Positions 11,001-23,757 of a DNA stretch of 64,000 bases are shown piece by piece. Origin of the DNA: Toxotes chatareus (taxonomy: Eukaryota > Chordata > Actinopteri > Toxotidae); the NCBI GenBank assembly GCA_016801885.1, contig CM028892.1, forward strand, positions 10,300,114-10,364,113, written 5' to 3'. The first letter of the stretch is position 1. Every line of letters starts with the position of its first letter. Made by a program: the position numbers and the translations under genes. The notes under the pieces are model-generated. The model did no database searches. It had not been told where the DNA came from and saw only the letters and a list, made by a program, of their open reading frames with translations.

Positions 11001-13492
11001 AAGCCTGCCCCCAGAGGTGTGTCTCCCAAAAGCTGTCCACATCCTTTACAGGACAGGAAGGCTGGAAAGGTGGAGTCTGTTGGTGCTGAGGGGTCGTCCT
11101 CCACACTCAGAGAGAAGACGGTCATACCTGAAGGAGGACACAGGTAGATGTGAAGAAAAAAAGAAAACAGTGGAGTTCAGTCGATGCTCACCTGCTTCAT
11201 TCTGTGAAGAGTAAATTTTAATTAAATCAAAATTTCATGTTTCGGTCACAGGAGACATTTAAGACATATTAAAGGAACTGAAATATAATCACAGCAGCTT
11301 TGAGAGAAGCCTGGGAGCTAAATATTCTGTCTCCTCCTCTTTACCTGTTTCTTATCACACACCAGCTCTGGGACGACTCTACATGCAGCCATCGCTTACA
11401 CCTACAACATATCCAACATCTCCACCTAAAGCCTCATTCAGCTTTCCTTCATTGTCATGTGTCAGATGTATGTCCCTTCTTGTATTGGTACTGAACCAAC
11501 ACTCTGAAGAGCTACACCCAACCAGCCAAATGTTCCAGTACTGGCTTTGTATTCTCAGTCTGATGTGTGTGTGCCACTTACCAGCCTCTCGATCCAGCCC
11601 CATGATCTCAGAGTCTCCAAACTCCAGCTCTCCGCTCAGCAGGAAGTCGCTCTCCAACACCAGGCAGTCCGGTTCACACACCACCGACCCGTCCTCCGAC
11701 TCCACTGAACACACAGACACAGAAATATTGCTCATGATTACCTTTGTAAAAACATGTCAAAACACACTTTTAACCACTTTCACTGAGCAGGGCATAACAG
11801 CACAGTCACAGCATCTTCCCAAATTAAAGTAAGAGCAAAGTGAATGAGGCCAGCATCACGACAGAGACTGAGCTGCCTTCAGCTCAGCTGGAAGGTCCTG
11901 GCTCCTGCTTTTCATACTGACTAAAACACAAATTAGATTTCCCCTGAGAAGTCTGGCTGTCACTGGATGTCAGCTGTACCGATACGCCCCTATTTCCTAT
12001 TAGACAAATCTATATATTACAAAATGTTAGGAAATAGTGAAGAAATGCCATTGACCATTCCTGTGCCTACAGTAATGTCCTCAGTGTTGTCCATCCAGCT
12101 GTCCAACACCTAAAGACAGTAAAATTAATGTCATATATGACCAGGAAAACCAGCAAATCCTCATATTTGAAAAGTGGTTTCAGATGGCAAAGAGTAAAAC
12201 AAACAGGGCAGGAGTGACAGAGTGGCAACCACAATCCGTGCTCAGGAAGAGTAAAAGACGAAGATGGACAGGAGTAAAGGAGGTGGAGAGGAAGGGAGTG
12301 AATGGGCAGAAAACAGGCAGACAAGCAAAGGAAATCAGCAAGGACGAGATAAGTGCAGAGGAGGAAGAGCTGGAGGGAGAGGAATGAGGCTGAGAATCAG
12401 GAACAGGAAGAGAAGTGAAAGAAGGGATGAGAAACAGAGAGAGAACACGCCACGGATGACACACGACACTTTCATACAATTCAAGGGCTGTTTTGACATT
12501 TTTAACACAACACTGAGTTTATATCCATCTTTGCTTGTCCAAAAACTCACTGTGTGGTAGACACGCAGTGCGTCGTCTTTAACATCTGCAACAACAACTG
12601 CATTGTTACACATGCCATTTATGGTCTGTGTGTTGTTTAGCACAGCAGGTGTGATACAGAAATGTTGACAGAATGACTTTGAATACAACAATAATTCCTA
12701 ATAACATCATTAATTCATCATTAAACATGACCTGGGCCTGAATACGCATCAGAAAATGAAAGGATAAATGGATGGGATTAAATTAAATGGGATTTAAGAA
12801 TTTCTCAAACCATCAAAGGCCTCATTTTAGAAGAAAATCACATCAATGCTTTCTAATACTAAGAAGTATGAGGATGCCCTGATGTAAACACACTGACATC
12901 AACCCTGAGCATTGACACTTGAGAAAATTTTAAGTATAAAATAGAGATAAACCTGAGGTGAGGGTGCACAGGAAGCCACACAGGAAGCGATAAAAGAAAG
13001 AAAGGAAGAGCAAGGGGAAGGAAAGGAGGGAGCAGGGGGTTGAGGAGGTCAGGTAAAGGCCTGTGAAGAGGAAGAGAGGAAGCGGAGAGTCCAACTTGAG
13101 CCACAACAGTCAGGATGAGATAACACACAAACACATCTGTTTAAAGGACAGCATGACTCCAACAGTCTTCCTCTCTGATAGATAACGAGGAAAAGACAGA
13201 GCCTGTAAAGTCAATATGTTAGACCAGTTAGGCAACTTTTGGAATGGCTGTTTGTTGGGCAAACCTTTGGTATTAGTTCAAAACAGGTATAAAGTTGAGA
13301 AAAGCTACTTGCAGTGGCGTTTACATGGATTAAAAGCAACAAAGAGCCACTTCCTTAAACTGGGACAGTGATTTAAGGCTTGAGAAGTGAACGGCAGCTC
13401 GTAGGACATGAGATCCAGCCTCAAATACCTGGAGCAACACAATCAAACTCACATTTCACCGGCTGGGGGTTGGATTGCTTTCTACGGGGCAT
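8063..13492 (-). CDS. znf513: Zinc finger protein 513 (eight C2H2 fingers), 536 aa
   Basis: Nuclear DNA-binding protein; human ZNF513 is a retinal transcription regulator of 541 aa. Minus-strand exons: 13492-13453 (start, MPRRKQS as in mammals), 11704-11582, 11127-10993, 10501-9995, 9181-8988 and 8674-8063 (stop). Lengths sum to 1611 bases with matching phases. Three C2H2 fingers lie at about residues 165-250 (SRYSNHLKRH, YASAQLVNLQRH and CSSLGNLRRH, all diagnostic). Five more lie at about 373-510 and include NQSMNLKRHMLRHTGEKP and YTTGHWDNYKRHQ. The N-terminal acidic segment LVLESDFLLSGELEF also matches. The linker holds CxxC pairs (SCKGC, CCRVC) without the following histidines. A 25-base poly-T follows one 5' splice site. 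Whether this is the a or b duplicate cannot be told. Confidence 0.93.
10961..10985 (-). repeat. A25 on the plus strand (T25 on the transcribed strand) just after a znf513 5' splice site
   Basis: The exon ending at 10993 is followed by GTAACTG and then 25 T's on the coding strand, a U-rich tract at the +8 position of the intron. Confidence 0.9.
12960..13095. repeat. Purine-rich tract in znf513 intron 1
   Basis: An A/G-rich stretch with AGGAAG and GGAAAGG runs. A second A/G-rich segment lies at about 12180-12450. Both are in the large first coding intron and have no coding signature. Confidence 0.6.
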
Positions 13493-14190
13493 CCTCGCCT
13501 CTCTTCGTCCCTGATCCTGCTCCGGTTGTAGGGGAAGGCACCTCACATACGAGAGGGCTCTGGTCCGTCGGTCCGTCAGCCAGCCAGGCAGCCAGCTAAC
13601 TGCATGTAATCATCATCACCTCCTTCCTCTTCCTCTTCCTCCAACGGACAGCGACAGCGGCGGTGTCATCGCTACCAGCTACTGCCTGAAACGGAGGCTG
13701 TCCACCGACACACGCACCAATCAAACAACGACGGACTAAACCTTTTCTTTAATACAATAAATTAACTACTGCTACTTACTACGTTTGCGTCCAACTGCAA
13801 TGTGATTTAAACACTTCTGCCACTTTAAAGTTAACGCTGTGTTTCATTCTTTGTTATTGATTCGCAGCAAATAGTCGCAGCCATCTTGCTAGCCACCGAG
13901 CTAGCCGGCTAACTTTAACACTAGAAACTAAGCTGTCGTTTCAATTTCAAACTTTAAATAAGACCAACAAGAGTAGATATAACTTCACAGATGAATCTAC
14001 CTGTGATGAAGTCTCACAAAAATAATGGTGTCGTCGAGAAAATGCCGCTAACTCTTTCAAAAACACTCTTTTGTTGCCAAACGCACACCACTGCTGACAC
14101 TGCTACGCCGGGTCCGGGCTCCAGGTGACGTCAGTGACAGGAGCAGAGGATTGTGGGACTTGGAGTCTTTTAAAAGTCATTCCTTGCAGC
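13493..14190 (-). promoter_or_regulatory. znf513 5' UTR and promoter, with a CRE-like site
   Basis: A minus-strand donor at 14001/14000 (CACAG followed by GTAGAT) suggests a non-coding first exon starting near 14.1 kb. Just upstream, 14126-14133 is the palindrome TGACGTCA, the full cAMP-response element. At about 14150-14168 the minus strand reads ACTCCAAGTCCCACAATCC, close to the ZNF143/THAP11 motif ACTACAANTCCCA. No TATA box is evident, as expected of a housekeeping-type promoter. Site assignment is by motif only. Confidence 0.5.
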
Positions 14191-14856
14191 TAAATATTGG
14201 TAGATATCATCAACAAATGTGATTTTTGTAAAGAGGAAGAAAACATTTATTTTATGAATGCCCATGTACAGTAAAAATGAGACATATCTTACCAATCAAA
14301 CAAACCTTACAGTTATTATGGAAGCTGAAGATGTCATTCCACATTATGAAAACAACCAAAACAAAAATACAAGAGACTGTTGTAAATTTCACATTCATAA
14401 CTCCAAATTTTCTAAATCTTCTCCATCTATTGAACAGTCCTGAATTTAAAAATGACATCTGCTGTTTTAAAATGATTAATGAAATAAATAAATGATAATA
14501 ATTTTATTATGATTATTATTTCTCTACTTATTTTTATAGTTTTCACTTCACCATACTTTACCACAGATTCTCTTCAGAACATTCATGAGGAACGTTTCAT
14601 GCACTGGACTGGATAAATGGAATTAGAATGGGAGAAAGCTAAATGCAACCCTAAGCTAATTTCTGCCCTAGATATCAGACGGCAACTTTTTAATTCAAAG
14701 TTTGTCAAAACTAAAATGAACATGGAGGGGCACAGGGCTCTGTCCTGGGTTGTTTTTTTCTCTGTATTACCAACAGGGGTCATCCTCCCCAAATACAGGA
14801 TCACAAAAACCCCCGTGGTCAACGAAGCAAACCCTCTGACAACATTCAGGGTTTGA
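14191..14856. other. Short intergenic region / 3' UTR of the Ermin-like gene
   Basis: AT-rich, no credible gene. TTTATT at 14503-14508 and 14246-14251 reads AATAAA on the minus strand and offers polyadenylation signals for the Ermin-like gene. Confidence 0.5.
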
Positions 14857-17161
14857 TCATGAGTTCATCATGGCCTCAAACTCATCAATTCTCTGTTTGG
14901 TGTTTCCTTTCCGGATTCTCCTGTAGGACACAGTTTTGTACTTCAGTGACTGGCGGCTGCCGTTGTTCTTGTCGTCCATCTCTCCGTTCATCTGAGGAGA
15001 GTTTTGACCTCCTTCCTCTTTGTCCTTTGTTTCCATCGCAGTGTTTCCTGTGCTGGATGCGTTTTTGGCCGGACTGAGCTCTTTGTTTCCTGGTCTGGTC
15101 TCTGTTGAGGACTGAGCAGCTGCATCCATCAGGGATGATGCCAGTAGATCTGGAGGTGGAAACAACATCTGTGACTTTTTCTTTCATTTAAATTAAAACG
15201 TAAAGTGTTTGCGGTTTTTAATTATCAGACATTTGTTCTTGCCAGTTGTGTGAGTGTCATCTTTGTGGAATTTTAATTAGATTTATATGAATGAATTAAC
15301 TCTCTGACCTGAATTTCCAATCTGAATAATTGTGTTCCAGCCAATCATAGCTGCAGTTACGTAACCTCTTCTCTACACAGAGCAGGCACCTGCCAGCTCC
15401 ACAGCACTCAGAGCTCAGACAGCTAAAGGTATTAAATGTAAAGCAGTGAGGAAAATACAGCTGTAAATACAACCCCTGCAGCAAACAGACAATCCTCAAA
15501 TGTTCAGTCACTGTTACTTTTTACCTCAAGAACTTAAAAAAAAGATAAAGAGTCATTGTGGCATCAGTAAATCCGTATTTTGATCCATCACCCAGGAATG
15601 GATTCTTCGTTTAAAGAAACTAATCTTTTATCACTCAGCAGTCCTGATCAGCTGATCCCCTTCAGATCCATTTCACAACTTATGATCACAGCTTTTGTAA
15701 CTTGAACCTAACAAACACCTGGAGGCTGAGCTTCATTTCTTAATGAAGTTATTTGAGTGAGTCTAACTTCAAATGTGAACTGATTCATTTTCCATTAGTT
15801 GTCAGATGATTTACATCCAGCAGATCAGCAGCAGTGTGGTGCTTACCTGTGTGCAGTTCAGGTGTAGTGTCTCGGCCGTGGTCTTCAGTTTCTGACTGGA
15901 CGTCTGACGGCCCTGCTGGATCTGCACAGTGCAGACGAGCATCGACAGAAGGGAGATGTGTGTCTGTCGCAGACTCTGAGGCAGTTTGAGCTGAAGCGTC
16001 TGAGCTGCTGAGAAAAGAGTCCTCACACTCTTTGTCTTTGCTCGGCGATGTGGGATAAATGTCCCCGCCGTGGTCTTTGGCAGTGACGGAGCCTTTCTCC
16101 TCATCTGTGAGGACTCTGTCAGCTCCTGATTCAGTTTCCACATCATGACTCAGCGCTTCAGCGAAGTCCAGGTCCTGCCGCTGTGACTGTGGTGATGAAT
16201 TTTGGGATTGTGATTGGCTGAGCTGGTTTTCTTGCTCATCCACTGGTTCCTCTTCTTCATCTTCAGCATTTCCTTCTCGACCTGCTGCAGTCTCCATCTG
16301 TCCTTCTGTTCCATCAACCTCTTGTTTATTTTCTTTCTCCACTTCCTCTGCCTTGTTTTCCTCAATCTCTTCTTTTTCAGTGTGATGTTCATGTCCTTTT
16401 ATCTCTGTTGTCTCTTTCTCTTTCTTCACTTCCTCATCCACGTCTTCACTTCCCTCTACCTCTTCTTCTACTGTGCTCCTCTCTTGGTTTTTTCTTTCTT
16501 CATCCACTTCTTCCTCCTTTTCTTTCTCTCTGTCATTGTATTTTTCTTCCTTCATCACATCCTTTTCTTTTTCCTCCATCTCTTCCTCCTCTGACTGCAT
16601 CTGGTCTTCATTTTTCTCCATCTCTTCTTCATCCTGTCTTCCTGTGTCTTTCTCTGATTCCACTTCTTCCTCTACTGTCCACCCTACTTCCTGTAAAACC
16701 TCATCGTTGTCCTCTTTTAACCTTTTCTCTTCATCCTTGTCACTCTCTGTGCTCCTGTCCTCCTCCCTTCTTTCTTTCTCTTGTTGTCCTTGAGTCTGTG
16801 CTTTCCACATCCAATCCACATCCTCTTTTTCTTCCTCTTCGCTCTCATTTTTATTTTTCCATTCTTCAGCTTCTTGATCTCCTTCATTTTCCTCCTTCTC
16901 TCCTTTGTCTTCCTCCTCAGTCGTCACTTTTTCTTCATCCTTTGTTTCTTGAAAACTTTCCACCATCTGCTCGTCACCCGGTGCGGTCCCTTCATCACTG
17001 TCTCCGTCCCCTCTGATTTTGGACAACATTGGCTCCATCGTGTCCTCTAATGACAGAATATCTCCAAACAGCCCGACTGCCTGAATAACCCGAGAAACAA
17101 TGGAGTTTTCCTCCAGGTCCAGACTGTCCAGCACGCCATCAGTCGCCCACCAGCTCGCCAT
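14857..17161 (-). CDS. ermn: Ermin-like protein: acidic Glu-rich protein with ERM-type F-actin-binding tail, 535 aa
   Basis: Two coding exons on the minus strand, 17161-15847 and 15149-14857, join in phase (donor GTAAGC, acceptor CCTCCAG). The N-terminus (MASWWATDGVLDSLDL) is followed by about 250 residues dominated by Glu and Lys, expected to be charged and coiled or disordered, then a Ser/Gln/Asp-rich part. The C-terminus is KYKTVSYRRIRKGNTKQ continuing into RIDEFEAMM, which matches the actin-binding tail of ezrin/radixin/moesin and of Ermin. There is no FERM domain, so it is not an ERM protein. Mammalian Ermin is an oligodendrocyte cytoskeletal protein of about 280 aa; this one is nearly twice as long, mainly through the acidic stretch. 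The tail is seen directly; orthology is inferred. The alternative is another protein that acquired an ERM tail. Confidence 0.72.
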
Positions 17162-18231
17162 CGTTTGTTGAATGTGTCAACGTGAGTTAAAGAAATAAAG
17201 CTGCATCTGTCCCACCTGATTTAAATGTATATACAACAGCTTAAAGATCAACATTCCCACAGTGGTTTATCCCACTGTGGTATGTAAAGCTTCACACTAA
17301 GCTATAATGAGTGTTAAAGCCTCGTGTGTTGGCATTTTATGTCACCATTTCCCATCCACAGCACACAGCTACGCTCTTACCAGAATTACACCGGTAATGC
17401 TTAATTTAAATAAAATAAATATGATAGTTACAGAAAACGTTCACACAGAAAACAGGAGATCTGACGGGAGCTCAGTTATACTTCAGATTTTACACAATGT
17501 GAATATTTCTCTGACTTTCCTCAGCTGTCAGAAGAGTCAATAATTATCAGTGAATCTGTGAAATCATCCTCGTATTCCTGAAAAAGAAGATTTCAAATCA
17601 CAGCACTGCTCCGTTTGTACACTAGGAAGCGATATAACATCAGAAATACAGTGAAGTGCTCCTCCTGTGACAACACACATTCACTGTCTGCATGTCAACA
17701 CAGCTGTTTCTGAAAACTATTAGTTGTGTTGTTTATTTATTCGTTTATTATTTTTCTCAGTTTGTTGTGGCAGTGTTTTGATGAAGCTAATGATGCTAAT
17801 AAATGAAATAACAAATCCACACATCTTCATTTATCAGACTATTTTATTTTAATAAAATAATGTATGAGTACAAATAGGATTGGATTTTATTTTTTCAGGA
17901 GTTTCACATCATCTTGTATGAAAATACATTATGTGTTTTATGATCAATTACACTGAACAATGTTGCAACTAGAACCTTAATTTAGGGTTAAATTGTTCTA
18001 TAATCATTATTAATGATACAGGCTCTAAACATTCATTCTTTAAAAAGTCTGATGCATGATGAGCAGGCAAAGGTGCTGATTTTATAGCCTACAGATGTAA
18101 ATATTTCTGCTTGAGTGTTTCTTGAACAAAACTCTTTAATCTACCTCACAACCCTTTGTACAATGAGCCTTTTCTAAACCTTTTTGAGAAACAAAAACTT
18201 GAGTCAGACAGACAAACAGTATTTTTTTCTT
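17162..18231. other. Intergenic: Ermin-like promoter and styxl2 3' UTR
   Basis: No coding exon recognised. TTTATT at 17843-17848 reads AATAAA on the minus strand, about 385 bases after the styxl2 stop, and is a fitting polyadenylation signal. The right part is AT-rich. Confidence 0.55.
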
Positions 18232-21200
18232 TTAAGATTCACTTCGACTGTGTGACTTTGCTTCTTGCTGTGCCCTCCAAGCAGCAAGTACCTCGTCGTC
18301 CTCAGCCTCTGCAGCAGCCCGAGCTCTGATCCTCTGCCTGGTCTGGGTGATGAAGGTAACAATATCATCCTCCTCCTCATCATCGGCTTGCACCCTCCTA
18401 CTACTCCTCCCTTCTGTCTCGCTGCTTTCGTAACGTGAATGGTGACCGAACTTCCTCTTAGTGGAGAAGTCGTAGCTCTCCGTCCCCTCGTCGCTCTCAT
18501 CGTAAGCCCCATACGACCTCCCCGCCCGGCTGTAGCTGTGGGATTGTGTGAAACCGTTGCAGAAATAATCTGAATCTTCACTCGACAGATCTTCACGTAA
18601 CCTTGATGTGTGTCTGGAGCCGTATGTAACTTCTTCATCTTCTTCGTCGACAGCATAGGAAGCCCTGCGGCTCGAGAAATCAAATTCAGAAGCAGAGGCA
18701 TCAAGATCGTCGTAGGGATCCTCTGACGGGGCAGCTTCTGCTCTGGAGGTTGTTTTCCTTGGAGGAGGCCTGACGCTTTTGAGCCAGTCATCTATACTGG
18801 TGTTCTTATCTTTCTCCAGTGCTGGGTTGAGATTCAGGCACCCAGAGAGGCCATAGGTCCTCACAGGTTTCTCCTTTTTCTTTGTCTCCTCCAGAAACTC
18901 CTCCTCTTTCTTCTTTCTCTCCTCCTCCTCATCTTCGTCCTCCTTTGGTTTCTTTTTCTTGTACAGTGTGCTGCGTCTGTTGTCCTCCAGGATCTTCTTC
19001 TTCTCGTAGGTAGTCATTTTATCCCTCATCTCAGACTTGATCTCCTTGTCCATGGCATCCAGTTTGCCCAGGTTGACCTGGTCTTGGAAGAGGCTGAAGA
19101 GTGGGACACTGGTGGTAGTGATCTTGTTTTTCTTGGAGCCCAGGGTGGAGCCCAGCACTGAACCTTTACCACTGAGACCTGAGATGCTGCTTGATCCGCC
19201 ACCAGAGAGGACTGATGCTGCCCTGCCATGACCCTGGGACAGAGCACCAGAGTAGGAAGCACCGCTCAACAAGGACGCTTTGTCATCATCCACTCCCCGG
19301 CCGGAAACCACACTCGCTGCACCACCAAAGCTAAGCTCTGATCCTGCACGTGACGGAGGAGGCAGGCTCATCTCGCTCTGCTTCTGTTTGATCGTTTCAG
19401 AGACGACATTAGCGATCCAGTTTTGGATGCTGGCCAGATTGACCATTGGTTCTCCTCCCGGTCCCTGGACAGTTGGAACTGGGAGGATGGGGGGAACTGG
19501 AGGCATGGGATTAGGTGGAACTGCAGATTGTCTGGATTTTGAACTGCGAGCTTGTGAAACTGAAGATATAATCGATGACCTGCCGCTGAGCATGGACATG
19601 TTGTCATCATTGGCAACACTCGGTGGGCCCGTGACCCCTGCTCCAGCCCAGAAGGCAGAGAGAGGTATTGTACCTCCACTAATGCAGCTCTCCGTCTCCC
19701 AGCCACACAAGGACTGACTTTCTTCTAAGGTTTTCTTTGATCGCTCCAGAATCTCCTCGCGTCTTTGCCTCCTCTTGATCGTTGCAGAGTCCTCACCTCG
19801 ACTCAGCTCCAAAATCTCGTCTGTGTTCTCCTCTCCAAGACGCTTCTGCTGCCTCAGCTTCCACGCCTGATATGCCGTCAGATTGACATCTTGGAAAGAT
19901 GGTGTCTTTGCTTCTCCCTCACTGTCACCTTTCTCGCCGTCTCCTACAGAACATTTCTCTCCATCCTCACGATCTTTCTTGTTCCAGCCAAACTGGATCC
20001 TCTTGATGCGCCAACGTTCCAAAGGCGACATCTTCTCCTTGTTTTTTTGGCAAAAGTTGTACATGCAGCTGCCGTCAGAGAGGATGCTCTCCACTTCATC
20101 ATCAATCTTCTTCTTTCCTCCTTCTCCTCCTTCTGTAGCTGTGCTCTCGCTGCCTTCGTCGTCCTCCTTCTTGCGGTAGCGAGCAGCGGCTTGTTCCTCG
20201 ATTTCCCTCAGCCGCTGTTTCCAAAGATCAGAGTAACTCGTGCAGCTGGAGGTGGACATTGCGTCTGAAGGTGGCCGTCTGTTGCAACGCTTCAGCCGTT
20301 CTTTCACAGCTCGTACGTCCTCGCTGGTGACACTCTCCACATCGGCATCAGCACCTCCCTTTGTCTTCTTTGGTCGGTCCCCTGTGAGAGAGTCCCCATC
20401 CTCACCATCGCTGTTAAGCTGTTCCTCCCACCACTCGTCACTTTGATATTTCTCATTTCTCCGCTGCCACTCGCGGATCATACTGTCGAGACCGTCGTCA
20501 TCATCTTTCCCACCCTCCTGTTCAGGCAGGACAATCTCTTCCTGGACAGTGGTTGTTCCCTGGCTGTCCAACCCCCCGTTCTGTACTCCAATCAATCCAC
20601 TTCTGAGGGCTGCAGCGGCTGCAGAAGAGGCGACACTGCTCATCACACTTTCTCCATCCTCCTCCTCCTCAATCATGATGGAGTGAGCTTTCACCTCGAT
20701 CATGCTCTGCTCTTCCTCTTTATCGGTATCATCGTCATCGTCGCTGCCTCCACCTTCATTGAAGATGTGAGCACGGGCGCGAGCGTCAATTACAGAGCAC
20801 TGGCTGAGCGTTTCGTCGTCATCGTCACGCTCCTCCATCAGGTTCTCGTTGAGCTCTCGCAGCTGCTTCAGGAAGCCTTCGTTGGGGTTGATGGCACGCT
20901 TTTTCCTAATGGAAGTCAGGGCCTCCATGATGGTCATGTTTTGGAAGATCATCAGGTAGGACGCCACCAGGACAGCAGAGCGACTGATGCCCATCATAGA
21001 AACCACAAGAACTTTTCCTGCAAGTAAAGAAAGCAGTGGTTATAGCCTGAAATTATTTGTCACTCATTGGCTGACACACTGTACCAGTAGTGATGTTTCT
21101 GTGAAAAGCTAATATCAGTTAAACCTGCAGTAACTTTTTTGGCCACTTGACATATCATCGCCTTCTCAGTTGCCGCGGTGAACAGCAGCAGCTATGGAGC

Positions 21201-23757
21201 AGGGTGACCGTTCGTTTCGAGCTGTAAAACTCTGTAAAGCTGAGGGCAGCTGCAGGTTCATCACTGCCAGACACACCTTTATCAATCCAGTTATTACAAA
21301 AATATTGAACTAAACTCATCAGTATGATTTTGTTTTGTAAGTTTGACTTACTGATCATCATTGTGTGTTATGAGCTGTTGTCAAATGAAACTGAAAACTG
21401 TCCGGACCATCTTTTGGTGCTGAGATAAATATTTAACCTGCAGTAAAATATTCCACAGATTAAAAGCAAAACACACACATGATGCAGATTTGATCTTCCT
21501 CAGTTGTTGCTGCTGATGACTTGAGGCAACACTTGGTGTTTCCCACTAAGACAGAGGTCTCCTGTACAAAAAACACTGTGACGGTGTGTAAGAGACAGTT
21601 CTGGTGAATTCTGGGGAACTCAGTGCACTGTCCCTGATAAACAACAACTGATGAACAATTAAATAAGTTAATGAATAAAATTCTCTCAGAGCAAGAAATG
21701 TATGCATCTAAAAATCTCAGTCTCAAAGCTCCTTGTGTTGGTTTGTGAAATAAAACACTTTCTGAATGTGAATGTGTGATGTGGCATTTGAGTCTTTTTT
21801 CTGTACTAAAAACACACACTACTTTATTAACTGCACGAACGCTTCACAATATTTAAAAAGATTAAACTCATCATCATCGTCACCATCATCAAAAGAAGAA
21901 AGATAGGTAGAAGGACAGTGGAGACAAAGACACTCAGACAAAACGAAATGTCTCACCTCTGTGCGTCAGCAGAGCTTCATCCAAGAATTCGGCGGTGGGT
22001 CTGAAGTGCACCGAGATGTCGGCGTCAGGGAAGTCGTCCACCTCGATGCCCATGTACTGGATGTTCATGCCGGCGTAGAAGGACTCGCCGGTGTAGACCC
22101 CGGTGCCGTGGGCGGCGTTGAGGATGTGCGTGATGCCCATTCGCTTCAGACGAGCCTTGTTGACTCCAACAGATCTGAGAAAGAAAACTGAGAGGTTCAA
22201 ACTTTCCATCTGCTGAGGATTTTTATGACACACAACATGCTAAACCAGCTTCCACCACAGATTCTTCATTTTAATAATCAAACTCTTGCTAAGTTTAAAA
22301 CAGGGATGTTTTCCTCGTTTCATGGTGCATGGAGCTACAGCACGTGGCTTTCATAAGCCAAACGTCCTGGACACTCACTTCTCAGCTATGAAGATGTTGG
22401 GCCACACCTCATCCACTGGGTTGATGGGAGCCTCCAGGCGGTCCTGCACCATGGCCCTCTGGATGTCCAACACGCAGGGGGTGTTGTAGGGGCTGCGGTC
22501 ATCAATCATGTCCCTGACCCGGTTGTAGAGGTCCTCCACCATCAGCTGCTCTGCGGTTTCCAGCATGGACTCTGGGACGGACTCGGTGCGCACGCCTCGA
22601 GGCGGCAGCTCTGAGGAGGAGAGACGCAGTGTGGATCAATGATGACTGACTCTGAAGGATTCATGTGTTGTTAGACTAGCTCTTGTATGAAGGATGGTAA
22701 TGACACATTTAATGATGGTGTACTTCCTCTGTCACACAGTGACAGGAGGACAAACTGCGCGGGGAGGAAGGGAAAGGTTTGGCATTTAGAGACGACGCTT
22801 CTCGTCGAGCTCAGCTTTAAAAGCAGCTCCTCAGAAACCTGTTGCTCTGTTCATCACAGACCATCGTCCTCCCTGCAGATGAAACATGCATCATCCATTA
22901 AGCTCTGCTAATGTAGTGTCAGAGGAGAAATGTGAAACAGGAGCTGCTCTCATGAGTCATATCAGCTAATTTCCTCAATCAGAGCCATTCTGCTTCTCCA
23001 ACGAGAAACGTCTCCATCTGTCTGTGTGGTAATGAGCCGAAGGACTGAAGCGTGGCTTCACTGTAATGGAAGAGTATTTGACCAAATCAGACTTGTTGAA
23101 TGCGGACGTGCAAATCATTTTTCCAAACGCTGCATTTACATGAGGAGTGAAGACTGAAGTCTGCGGCTTCTCTGCCTCATGGAAACTGTGTGGACGCTGA
23201 CCTGATCTGGTCTCTGCCTGACATTATCCCACCTCAGCACACAAACACCAGTATCGATCATTTGAGAAGCAGATTTTCCAGCAGAACAAATTCGAGCTGT
23301 GGTTTTCTGAAGCACAGCTCTTCCTGTCCCGTGTCTCACCCTCGTTGATGATCTTCTTCGCGGCGACGGCTGATGAGAGGTGGATCGGCTCCATGAAGAT
23401 GCTCGCGGCATCAGAGCCTGAGATCATGGAAAACCTGGACTCAGAGACCATGGAGAAACTGAGGGACAGAGACAGAGAGGACAGTGAAGAAGTTATAGGA
23501 CATAAGACAACGGTAAACCCTGAAACATTAAAACCAAACGTCACCAGGTCTGTGTGTCTGTGCTGGTTATTTAGTTATTCCTCTTCTTTTTGGCTCCGAC
23601 AGCGCTCAGTGTTCGTACCAGCAGGATTTCAGTGTGTTTACCTGGGGGAGGGGCAGCGGAGGTAACGGGACTGGACTCCTTTGACGCTCCTCTCCTCCTC
23701 ATCTCCATCAGGAACCGTCTGATCCCTGCGCTCCCCGTTCTCGTTGGCCGACGCCAT
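18232..23757 (-). CDS. styxl2: Serine/threonine/tyrosine-interacting-like 2 (STYXL2/DUSP27), inactive dual-specificity phosphatase, 1156 aa
   Basis: Muscle-linked pseudophosphatase; fish mutants of this family are known for sarcomere assembly defects. Coding exons on the minus strand: 23757-23642, 23458-23340, 22610-22379, 22174-21957 and 21017-18232 (stop). The summed length of 1157 codons nearly equals the human protein (about 1158 aa). Diagnostic segments are FMEPIHLSSAVAAKKIINE, NTPCVLDIQRAMVQDR, DEVWPNIFIAEK, ITHILNAAHGTGVYTG and YNFCQKNKEKMSPLERW. The phosphatase loop reads VVSMMGISRSA (about residues 233-243), so the usual HC of HCxxGxxR is lost: Cys is Ser235 and His is Val. The long single-exon tail is acidic and Ser-rich, with the C-terminal SIDDWLKSVRPPPRK motif. 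An upstream non-coding exon is likely. Identification is firm. Confidence 0.94.

Noticed and set aside
16214..17050. Phe/Ser/Leu-rich plus-strand ORFs
   Set aside because: They are antisense to the Glu/Lys-rich Ermin-like exon, whose codon bias keeps the reverse frames open.
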